Shown here: piece after piece, positions 1-5,872 of the stretch
How positions within the stretch are numbered: the stretch's first letter is position 1
Layout of the letters: each line of letters starts with the position of its first letter
Source of the DNA: Desulfobacterales bacterium
GTDB taxonomy: Bacteria > Desulfobacterota > Desulfobacteria > Desulfobacterales > 4be13
Direction: 5' to 3'
Assembly: GCA_029934695.1 (NCBI GenBank)
Contig: JAOZLU010000166.1
Location: 1-12,058 of the forward strand
DNA length: 12,058 bases
Position numbers and translations under genes: made by a program
The notes under the pieces: model-generated
The model's database searches: none
The model's input: the letters and a program-made list of their open reading frames with translations, nothing else
What the model was told of the DNA's origin: nothing

Positions 1-52
1 ATCAAACATCAAACATCAAACATCAAACATCAAACATCAAACATCAAACATC
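1..52. repeat. Tandem heptanucleotide repeat, ATCAAAC x7
   Basis: Seven perfect head-to-tail copies of ATCAAAC fill bases 1-49, followed by ATC at 50-52, and the tract may continue left of the window. Because 7 is not a multiple of 3, three units make seven codons, and no forward frame contains a stop. In frame with the DUF4350 gene the tract would read as repeats of IKHQTSN. Gain or loss of one unit would shift the frame of any start located upstream. It may equally be an intergenic repeat next to the true start. Confidence 0.95.
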
Positions 53-87
53 CATATGTTATCCTTTCTGTTCTTTTCATCATCTTC

Positions 88-1161
88 GTGATCAGTGTGA
101 CAAAGCTTTTCATGCTGGGATTTGAGACAGGAGATGTTTATCCGGCGTATTCGTCTCTTCGCTCGGATCCGTTGGGAACAAGAGGGTTTTATGAAAGCTT
201 GGAAAATTTGGGGAATCTCTCGCTCACCCGCAATTTCCGCCCCCTGTCCAAGATGCGCTCCAGTCAGGGAACCACTGTTTTCTGCTTGGGAATGCGTGTA
301 AATGAAATGATATCTATGAACAAAATGGAGATTGAAACCTTTGAGCGGTTGGCAACTGACGGGGGACGTCTGATTTTTTCCTTTCTTCCTGTAAGGGGAA
401 AACGATCTGTGGAAAGAGGGGAGGAATATTTCTCTGCCCTTTCAAAGCGTTGGGGAATATATGTCGTCCGTCGTCTTGAATATGATCTGGACCGTATGAA
501 AAATGCTGAAAGAGTCTTGCCTGAAAAAAAATTGCCGTCTTCTGTTTTATGGCACACAAGGCTTTCTTTTGATGACGACGCTTCCTGGAAGACGATTTAC
601 GAGCGTGACAACTATTCTGTTATGACAGAGAAGCAGTTTGGCAGGGGAAGCATTGTTTTTTCATCAGATTCTTATTTTTTCAGCAATGAAGCGTTAAAGA
701 AAGAATGCCATCCTGAACTGCTCGCGTGGCTCATCGGGGGAAATACCCGCCTGGTATTTGACGAGTCCCATTTGGGGATTCAGGAAAAAACCGGAATTGT
801 CGGACTTTTCCGGAAATATCATCTTCATGGATTTTTTTTGGGAATTGCTGTGCTTACAGGGTTGTTTGTCTGGAAAAGTTCAGCGCATTTTGTGCCCCCT
901 TATGAAGATTATCCCTTGGCAGAAGGCCATGATTTCACATCGGAAAAAAATTATACAGAAGGGCTGATCAGCCTGCTACGGCAGAATATCCCGCAGCGGG
1001 ATATTCTGGGCGTGTGTGTCAAAGAATGGGAAAAAGACCAAGAAATTCCAGATGACAAATCAGAACAGATAAAGGTGCTGTCCGGTGCAGATACTGTCAA
1101 AGGATATCAGACAATCTGTCAGATTCTTTCAGAAAAACCAGGGAAGCGGTCTTCCGGATGA
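88..1161 (+). CDS. DUF4350 domain membrane protein, N-terminus uncertain
   Basis: This is a DUF4350-family protein of unknown function. Counting from the GTG at 88 (357 aa), the family pattern is seen in the N-terminal YSSLRSDPLGTRGFYESLENLG segment region (residues 21-42), a Rossmann-like middle, FDESHLG (224-230) and a hydrophobic segment at about 248-264. DUF4350 proteins typically sit in operons with MoxR ATPases, DUF58 and DUF4129 proteins; none is seen here, but the upstream side is outside the window. GTG 88 has no Shine-Dalgarno sequence and lies inside a hydrophobic stretch (about codons for VILSVLFIIFVISV, bases 58-99) that looks like the normal first membrane segment. The frame is open to base 1, so the real start is probably upstream, or was damaged by the heptamer tract. 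No ATG or TTG lies in this frame between 1 and 88. The stop is TGA 1159-1161. Confidence 0.75.
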   Translation: MISVTKLFMLGFETGDVYPAYSSLRSDPLGTRGFYESLENLGNLSLTRNFRPLSKMRSSQGTTVFCLGMRVNEMISMNKMEIETFERLATDGGRLIFSFLPVRGKRSVERGEEYFSALSKRWGIYVVRRLEYDLDRMKNAERVLPEKKLPSSVLWHTRLSFDDDASWKTIYERDNYSVMTEKQFGRGSIVFSSDSYFFSNEALKKECHPELLAWLIGGNTRLVFDESHLGIQEKTGIVGLFRKYHLHGFFLGIAVLTGLFVWKSSAHFVPPYEDYPLAEGHDFTSEKNYTEGLISLLRQNIPQRDILGVCVKEWEKDQEIPDDKSEQIKVLSGADTVKGYQTICQILSEKPGKRSSG

Positions 1162-1164
1162 ACG

Positions 1165-1194
1165 CTCAAAAAAAACACCTTTAAATTTTTTGAG
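1165..1194 (+). terminator. Possible weak AT-rich terminator hairpin
   Basis: CTCAAAAAA (1165-1173) pairs with TTTTTTGAG (1186-1194), giving a 9-bp stem with a 12-nt loop only 4 bp after the DUF4350 stop codon. The position fits a terminator, but the stem is mostly A-T and the only T run is within it. The call is weak. Confidence 0.35.
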
Positions 1195-1220
1195 GGCACA
1201 GAATTCAATTTTTCGGATTT

Positions 1221-1249
1221 TCTGTCCCATTTCCCCATAACGGGACAGA
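1221..1249. repeat. Inverted repeat TCTGTCCC/GGGACAGA
   Basis: TCTGTCCC (1221-1228) and GGGACAGA (1242-1249) form a perfect 8-bp inverted repeat around a 13-nt spacer. It directly abuts the 32-bp dispersed repeat that starts at 1251. It could be a terminator stem without a U tract, or part of the neighbouring repeat element. Confidence 0.6.
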
Positions 1250-1250
1250 T

Positions 1251-1300
1251 ATAGCTTTTAACAAAAAGATTGTCCGGAGTGCCAAACCTGCAGTTTGGCA
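1251..1300. repeat. Dispersed repeat element, left end with hairpin
   Basis: Bases 1251-1282 are identical over 32 bases to 11971-12002 near the window's other end, beginning ATAGCTTTTAAC and ending GTCCGGAGTGC. Beyond that point the copies differ. Here the repeat continues into a perfect hairpin, TGCCAAAC (1280-1287), CTGCA loop, GTTTGGCA (1293-1300). A related version follows at about 1486-1527. A conserved edge with a variable palindromic interior resembles a REP- or MITE-like family. Confidence 0.85.
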
Positions 1301-1358
1301 GAGTCCCATAAGCATCAGGCTAAGATCATAACCAACTGTTTTTATTCATGCATGATCT

Positions 1359-1387
1359 GCCGGACGGGGTTTGCAACCCCGTCTGCA
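1359..1387. repeat. GC-rich palindromic repeat, copy A
   Basis: GACGGGGTT (1363-1371), TGC loop, AACCCCGTC (1375-1383) is a perfect 9-bp stem. The flanks GCCG on the left and TGCAA on the right match the longer copy at 3323-3357 only in part. There is no following T run, so it looks like a dispersed palindrome rather than a classical terminator. Confidence 0.85.
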
Positions 1388-1419
1388 ATGTTCCGTCAAT
1401 CCCCGCCGGCAAAGGTTTC

Positions 1420-1466
1420 GGACTGGGTTGCAAACCCCGTCCGGCAATCTTAGATTGATGCATATG
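1420..1466. repeat. GC-rich palindromic repeat, copy B with conserved tail
   Basis: GGACTGGGTT (1420-1429), GCA loop, AACCCCGTCC (1433-1442) forms a stem with one mismatched position. It is followed by CGGCAATCTTAGATTGATGCATATG, which nearly repeats the tail after copy C at 3351-3375. The shared tail shows that the repeat unit is larger than the palindrome. Confidence 0.8.
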
Positions 1467-1485
1467 TGGCAGAGTCCCCATTTTT

Positions 1486-1527
1486 CAAAAAGATTGTCCA
1501 GAGTGCCAAACTTGCAGTTTGCCACTC
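1486..1527. repeat. Second, diverged copy of the dispersed element
   Basis: Starting CAAAAAGATTGTCC at 1486, this matches the element at 1262 with three substitutions across about 38 bases. GAGTGCCAAAC (1501-1511) and GTTTGCCACTC (1517-1527) form an 11-bp inverted repeat with one mismatch. Together with the copy at 1251 and the GC-rich palindromes between them, it makes 1251-1530 a nested repeat mosaic. Confidence 0.8.
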
Positions 1528-1742
1528 CGGCTCGACAGACATTTTCAAATTTTTTTGTTGCTGTCGAAGCCGGAAATATGGCAGGATAAGAATATCTGGC
1601 ACATCTGATGAATCTGTCAGGCTGTATAATTATATGATATTTTGGAATAATTGACAAAAATCAGGTCAGTCCGCGGGATTTGAAAAGCAGCACAAGCTGA
1701 TTTCCTTTAAAAAGTCTTCACGGGAACAGGAGGGAATGCATT

Positions 1743-3308
1743 ATGAAAAAAATGGGCTTTGAGCAAAGCAGTATCCAGACAAAGATGAGCGCAATCATAA
1801 TCATGCTGACGACCATTATCCTGATCCTGTTTGCGCTGTTCAGCTATTGTACAACTAAAGCTGAAATGATGGAAGAATTGGATTATCTCTCTGAAATTAC
1901 AGTTGACCGACTGGCAGAAAATCTTATATTCCCGTTATGGGATGTTGACGAACAAGCTCTTGAAGATTCAATAAAAGCTGAAATGATGGAAAAACGGATT
2001 TATGCAATTATTGTCAGAGACAGTGACGGCAAATCTTTTTTCAGAGGTAAAAACAGGGATGGACAGTGGGCTGTTGCAGACTTGGATATCAAAACAGGGG
2101 ACGACATTGTCAGAAACGTAAAATATAAAATCCACACAGTTGCAGTTCGAGATGTTATAAAAAATAATGTTAAGGTGGGTGTTGCCGAGATTTATTTCAC
2201 ATCAAAATTCATGTATGAGGCGCTGAACGATTTCATGCTGAATATAGCGATTACAGCCATGGTGATGAATATGGCCTTGCTAATCTCGCTTTTTATCAGT
2301 ATAAAAAAATTTCTGATTCAGCCCATTAACGATATTGTTGACGGCCTGAACCAGAGTGCCGTCCAAGTAAGTATCGGCGCCGAAGAAGTTGCTGCCAGCA
2401 GCCAGTCTCTGTCCAGAAATGCAGCTGATCAGGCAGCTTCGTTGCAAGAATCATCAGCTTCGCTGGAAGAGATGACTGACATGAGCCGGGAAACTTCGGA
2501 ACTGACATTGGACGCTGAACTTTTAATGAATGAAAATATAAAAAAATCCGCTCATTCTTTAAAATCTCTTGTTGAGCTGACACGGGAAATGAATCAGATT
2601 GAGGCAGACAGCGGCCAGATGGGTCAGATCATTAAAACAATTGATCAGATTGCGTTTCAGACCAATCTGCTGGCTCTGAATGCGGCAGTGGAAGCGGCGA
2701 GAGCGGGGGAAGCCGGTGCCGGGTTTGCGGTTGTGGCCGAAGAAGTCAGGAGCCTCGCGCTGAGGTCAGCAGAGGCGGCAAAAAATACCCAGAAACTGTT
2801 GGAATCAACAGTACGACGGGTCAGCGAGGCTGCACGGTCAATAAAAAATATTAACAGCGACTTTGAAGGCATTATTGAGTCAGCTACAGTAATGGGTGAA
2901 AAAACCGCTTCGATTACACAGGCAAGCAAAGATCAGGCCAAGGGAATTGAACAGGTGAACATAGCTGCAAACATGATAGACAAGGTGACTCAGCAGGTGG
3001 CTGCCGGATCCCAGGAATCTGCGGCTGTCTCCCAGGAGCTTTCAGCCCAGGCCGAAGAAATGAAAAAGTTTGTAAATGACCTGCTTGTTATTATTGGCGG
3101 AAGCAAGGTTGCAAGAACTATGAGCCAGAACACATCAGAACATAAAATTTCAGGGACGTATCCGGATTCTTCAATGTCTGACTTTAACCTGAATGCTGCC
3201 TCCGAAGAAAAACAGGTTGCGCTCAGAAATGCCCTGATGCATAAAGCCGGAGACTTTCATCCGGAACAAATCATACCTTTGGATGAGGAAGACTTCAAAG
3301 ATTTCTGA
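1743..3308 (+). CDS. Methyl-accepting chemotaxis protein without HAMP domain
   Basis: This 521-residue transmembrane receptor is expected to control a CheA/CheW kinase array. Hydrophobic segments at about 16-36 and 166-186 bracket a periplasmic domain of about 130 residues carrying LIFPLWDVDE (61-70) and a VRDSDGK strand region (91-97), a small sensor fold whose ligand I cannot name. The cytoplasmic hairpin is unmistakable: the tip at about 300-340 includes IDQIAFQTNLLALNAAVEAA and AGFAVVAEEVRSLA. The N-terminal arm from TM2 to the tip is about 130 residues, matching the C-terminal arm, which leaves no room for a HAMP domain, and no HAMP DExG motif is visible. The tail (453-521) is variable and acidic, without an NWETF-type CheR-docking pentapeptide. 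The ATG at 1743 is supported by AGGAGGG at 1728-1734, 8 bp upstream. No cheA or cheW is in the window. It is the first gene of the signalling block. Confidence 0.95.
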   Translation: MKKMGFEQSSIQTKMSAIIIMLTTIILILFALFSYCTTKAEMMEELDYLSEITVDRLAENLIFPLWDVDEQALEDSIKAEMMEKRIYAIIVRDSDGKSFFRGKNRDGQWAVADLDIKTGDDIVRNVKYKIHTVAVRDVIKNNVKVGVAEIYFTSKFMYEALNDFMLNIAITAMVMNMALLISLFISIKKFLIQPINDIVDGLNQSAVQVSIGAEEVAASSQSLSRNAADQAASLQESSASLEEMTDMSRETSELTLDAELLMNENIKKSAHSLKSLVELTREMNQIEADSGQMGQIIKTIDQIAFQTNLLALNAAVEAARAGEAGAGFAVVAEEVRSLALRSAEAAKNTQKLLESTVRRVSEAARSIKNINSDFEGIIESATVMGEKTASITQASKDQAKGIEQVNIAANMIDKVTQQVAAGSQESAAVSQELSAQAEEMKKFVNDLLVIIGGSKVARTMSQNTSEHKISGTYPDSSMSDFNLNAASEEKQVALRNALMHKAGDFHPEQIIPLDEEDFKDF

Positions 3309-3322
3309 CAAGAAAAAAACTC

Positions 3323-3375
3323 ATTGCCGGACGGGGTTTGCAACCCTGTCCGGCAATCTTGGCTTGATGCATATG
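3323..3375. repeat. GC-rich palindromic repeat, copy C, long stem
   Basis: ATTGCCGGACGGGGTT (3323-3338), TGC loop and AACCCTGTCCGGCAAT (3342-3357) form a 16-bp stem with a single G-T pair, 14 bp after the receptor stop. A conserved tail including TTGATGCATATG (3364-3375) follows, as at copy B. The stem is strong enough to reduce read-through or protect the upstream mRNA end, but it lacks a T run, and its occurrence elsewhere marks it as a dispersed repeat. Confidence 0.85.
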
Positions 3376-3402
3376 CCGTGAAACCCCGTTATAATCAGCG
3401 AA

Positions 3403-5325
3403 ATGAGGAAAAAATTGCCAAGACCGAATATATTAATTGTAGATGATGTGCCTGTAAATATCAAGGTGCTTCTGACGGCACTTATATCCGACTATGACCT
3501 CAGTGCCGCCACAAGCGGACCCGATGCAATCGAAATCGCTGTCTCAGATTCTCCGGATCTGATCCTCCTGGATATTATGATGCCCGAAATGAGCGGTTAT
3601 GAAGTGTGTGCGCACTTAAAAGCTGACCCGAGAACCCAAGGCATTCCGATAATTTTTATAACGGCAAGAAATGAGGAAGAAGAGGAAACCAGGGGCTTTG
3701 AACTGGGAGCGGTGGACTATATCACAAAACCTTTCAGCCCGGCCATCGTAAAAGCCAGGCTGAGGACGCATATAGAGTTAAAACGCCATCGCGACCACCT
3801 TGAAGAACTGAATACGCTTTTGATACAGGAAGTTGCTGAACGAAAGCGGTCAGAAGAAGCACTCAAGTATCTTCTGAAAAAACAAGATATTAATATAGAG
3901 ATGGCAAAGAAACTTTTGAAGCGGGTAAATGGTACTGTGCCGCGATATATCCGTCTTCCTGAAAATTTGGTACTGTTTGCTGACGCGATTTCCATACCCT
4001 GCTATGCAGAAGGCGGAGATCATTATTTTGTGCGAGCTATAAGCCCGGACAAGCAAAACAGATATGGAAAAATCCTGCTCAGCCTGAAGGACCAGTCAGG
4101 GCATGAAGTCACCTGTGTCCTGAGAAGTATTATGACAGATATGATTCATAATGCAATTTTGGATAATGATGGCGCAACACCATTGGAAGAGGGTATTTCC
4201 AAGTTAAATGATGAAATCTGTCATTCGAAAATTTTCAGCGAAGAGGATTTTTTTACATCCGTCAGTGCAGAGATTGACCGTGAAACACTTGTCATGCGAT
4301 ATGTTTCCACAGGGCATCCGCCGTTTCTCCTGATCCGGGGAAACAAAGTTGACGAACTGCCGGAACTCGGAGGAGCGGGAACGAATATTCCTGTTGCCGT
4401 GAGAAGCGGAATCGCGTATTCAGTCGGAGAAACACAGCTTCAGGAGGGCGACAAGCTGATTTTTTATACAGACGGATTAACCGAAATGCCCCTGAAGAAT
4501 CGAAAAGAAATGATAAAGCTGAAGGAACTGAAGCAGTTGGTCGGAGACATTATTCGCCAGCCCACAAAATGTTTCCGATCCGGAGAGCAGGAAGGAGAGA
4601 TGACCGGAGGCAGGAAACAATATCCGGAATTGTCAGTTTCTGACATAATGAATAATCTGCTGATTCGCATTTCGGAAATAAGCGGAGAGGAAGTCGTGCC
4701 CCATGGTTGTAAAGACGGGCCGAAAAACACATCTGCTGATGATATCACAATTCTTTGCCTGGAAATTGAGAACCGGAACAATTATTATGAGAATATCTGG
4801 AAACCGAAAGATTCCGATGATATTGCCAGACGAATTGCCGGACTTTGCGAAAAACTCGAATGTGAATGGAATTACTATGACTGCGAACTTCCCCAGTCAT
4901 GCCTTCGCATGGTGCTGGAAGAAGCTTTGTTGAACGCATGGGTACATGGCAGTCATCAAAATCCGGATAAATCTGTCATTGTCCGCTGGCGGTTCGGAAA
5001 TGACTTTCATTTTGAAGTTATTGATGAAGGAGACGGATTTGATTATAAATCTGTTCCTGACCCGACATCCCGGAATAATCTTATAAAACCAAGCGGAAGA
5101 GGAATATTTATTATTCGGCACTTTTGCGATAAAGTAAACTGGAAAAAAGGCGGACGGCATTTAACCGCATCTTTAAAAAAGCATCCTGATTTTGCGGGGA
5201 AGCGCAACCACTCAGAAACTCTGATCAGACAACCTTCCCTTTTCTCTGCTCCGAACGGATTGACAAATCCGGCAGGACCGGTTGAATCTGTCAATCCTAA
5301 TCAGGCAGCCGGGAAAGTTCTCTGA
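3403..5325 (+). CDS. REC-SpoIIE phosphatase-HATPase partner-switching regulator
   Basis: This 640-residue cytoplasmic fusion joins three modules. REC (about 8-125) has acidic pair D14/D15, phospho-acceptor D57 in LLDIMMPEM, T87 and K109-P110. A helical linker (126-175) leads to a SpoIIE/RsbU-type PP2C Ser/Thr phosphatase (about 180-455), with GGD at 204-206, KDQSGH with D230, STGHPPFLL (302-310), FYTDGLTE with D357 and ADDITIL with D446/D447. An RsbW/SpoIIAB-like HATPase (about 465-592) has N-box E506/E507 and N511, DEGDGFD (541-547) and SGRGIFII (564-571). Phosphatase and kinase are the opposing enzymes of partner switching, and the likely substrate is the STAS protein encoded 44 bp downstream. 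One oddity is that the second Asp of the usual GDxxD metal motif appears replaced by F209. The last 47 residues are non-domain, partly repeat-derived. ATG 3403 has no clear Shine-Dalgarno sequence but is the only start after the in-frame TGA at 3379. Confidence 0.93.
   Translation: MRKKLPRPNILIVDDVPVNIKVLLTALISDYDLSAATSGPDAIEIAVSDSPDLILLDIMMPEMSGYEVCAHLKADPRTQGIPIIFITARNEEEEETRGFELGAVDYITKPFSPAIVKARLRTHIELKRHRDHLEELNTLLIQEVAERKRSEEALKYLLKKQDINIEMAKKLLKRVNGTVPRYIRLPENLVLFADAISIPCYAEGGDHYFVRAISPDKQNRYGKILLSLKDQSGHEVTCVLRSIMTDMIHNAILDNDGATPLEEGISKLNDEICHSKIFSEEDFFTSVSAEIDRETLVMRYVSTGHPPFLLIRGNKVDELPELGGAGTNIPVAVRSGIAYSVGETQLQEGDKLIFYTDGLTEMPLKNRKEMIKLKELKQLVGDIIRQPTKCFRSGEQEGEMTGGRKQYPELSVSDIMNNLLIRISEISGEEVVPHGCKDGPKNTSADDITILCLEIENRNNYYENIWKPKDSDDIARRIAGLCEKLECEWNYYDCELPQSCLRMVLEEALLNAWVHGSHQNPDKSVIVRWRFGNDFHFEVIDEGDGFDYKSVPDPTSRNNLIKPSGRGIFIIRHFCDKVNWKKGGRHLTASLKKHPDFAGKRNHSETLIRQPSLFSAPNGLTNPAGPVESVNPNQAAGKVL
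5243..5276. repeat. Palindromic repeat inside the coding tail
   Basis: This segment of the phosphatase/kinase gene aligns base for base, without gaps, to 11072-11105 with 27 of 34 matches, including a shared TCTCTGCTCC lead. Its core is CGGATT (5256-5261), GACA loop, AATCCG (5266-5271). The other copy is intergenic. It encodes part of the non-conserved C-terminus (about residues 614-625). Confidence 0.6.
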
Positions 5326-5369
5326 CCGGTATTCTTTAACACCCGAACATAAAAAAGGGAGAACTGTTT

Positions 5370-5675
5370 ATGGAAGTAATTATCACACGGGACGGGAACC
5401 AAGCCCGTCTTGAAATCAAGGGGGATATAGATGAACCCGGGGCAGAGGACCTTAAAAAGCGATTTCGTGAATTGAAGATATCACTTCTCAGGGAAGTGAC
5501 TTTTGATTTTAAAGAAGTCAGTCATATTGGCAGCGCAGGAATTGGAAAACTGTTGCTGTTTTATAAGGATTTGGCCTTAAACGGGGGAAAAATGGGGATC
5601 GAAAATGTTTCAGAAACAGTTTATGAATTGTTCAAGGTGCTGAAGCTGGATACAATTTTCAGCATATCGAAGTAA
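5370..5675 (+). CDS. STAS-domain anti-sigma factor antagonist-like protein
   Basis: This 101-residue single-domain STAS protein is of the SpoIIAA/RsbV type. The pattern is clear: an early beta strand (RLEIKGDID, 13-21), TFDFKEVSHIGSAGIGKLL (44-62) with the expected phosphorylatable Ser at 55, and a C-terminal GIENVSETVYELFKVLKL segment (76-93). In known systems the dephosphorylated STAS protein binds the anti-sigma or switch kinase and releases its client; phosphorylation by the kinase breaks this and SpoIIE-type phosphatase restores it. The upstream gene encodes both enzyme types in one polypeptide, so this is its natural substrate. G54 replaces the Asp often found before the Ser, a common variation. 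AGGGAGA at 5356-5362 lies 7 bp before the ATG. No sigma factor is encoded nearby, so the client is unknown. Confidence 0.92.
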   Translation: MEVIITRDGNQARLEIKGDIDEPGAEDLKKRFRELKISLLREVTFDFKEVSHIGSAGIGKLLLFYKDLALNGGKMGIENVSETVYELFKVLKLDTIFSISK

Positions 5676-5681
5676 TATGAA

Positions 5682-5709
5682 GAAATCCGGAACTGAACCT
5701 CCGGATTTC
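5682..5709 (+). terminator. Hairpin after STAS gene, terminator-like
   Basis: GAAATCCGG (5682-5690) and CCGGATTTC (5701-5709) form a perfect 9-bp stem with a 10-nt loop, 6 bp after the STAS stop codon. No T run follows, so Rho-independent termination is doubtful, but it marks the largest internal gap (197 bp) in the signalling block and could separate two transcripts. Confidence 0.45.
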
Positions 5710-5750
5710 ACCTTGACCCCGAGCAGGAGCCTGGGAACGGGTAAAAAATA

Positions 5751-5768
5751 AAACTCGAAACTCGAAAC
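5751..5768. repeat. Short tandem AAACTCG x2
   Basis: AAACTCG occurs at 5751-5757 and 5758-5764, followed by AAAC. This is another heptamer repeat, in the spacer before the REC-DHp gene, echoing the heptamer tract at the window start with a different unit. The rest of this spacer holds no recognisable gene; the frame upstream of 5873 is open but has no start codon. Confidence 0.7.
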
Positions 5769-5872
5769 GTAAACCCGATTTTCCTCAAAAACAGTCACAG
5801 GCCCGAATACCGGAAGACTCCGGGGAGAAAGAGTTTGAAATTCCGGGGAGGAGAGATAAAAAAGAGACAAAA

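Larger units (their letters stand above)
1162..1742. other. Gene-free spacer built of dispersed repeats
   Basis: No convincing gene is present in these 581 bases. Short open frames on both strands translate palindromic repeats into low-plausibility peptides. The spacer holds a possible AT-rich terminator hairpin, a CTGTCCC/GGGACAG hairpin, two partial copies of an element shared with the window's right end, and two copies of a GC-rich palindrome. TGGCAGAGTCCC occurs twice in direct orientation (1296-1307 and 1467-1478), and a GCATCA..CTAAGAT motif (1312-1326) recurs inverted with two mismatches at 1447-1461. A TATAAT at 1625-1630 could be the -10 of the receptor gene's promoter, but no good -35 lies at the right distance. 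Confidence 0.8.

Noticed and set aside
1251..1530. CRISPR array
   Set aside because: The repeats are palindromic, differ in sequence and are not regularly spaced with unique spacers of uniform length; no cas genes are present.
1597..1612. TGGCAC as the -24 box of a sigma-54 promoter before the receptor gene
   Set aside because: No TTGCA-like -12 element follows at the required spacing.
1346..1657. Open frames on both strands (103 aa minus; 72 and 62 aa plus) in the spacer before the receptor gene
   Set aside because: They translate the GC-rich palindromes and dispersed repeats, have no ribosome site and show no protein-like pattern.
1651..1681. TTGACA at 1651-1656 as a -35 box
   Set aside because: The sequence 16-19 bp downstream is GC-rich (around GCGGGATT) and does not resemble a -10 box.
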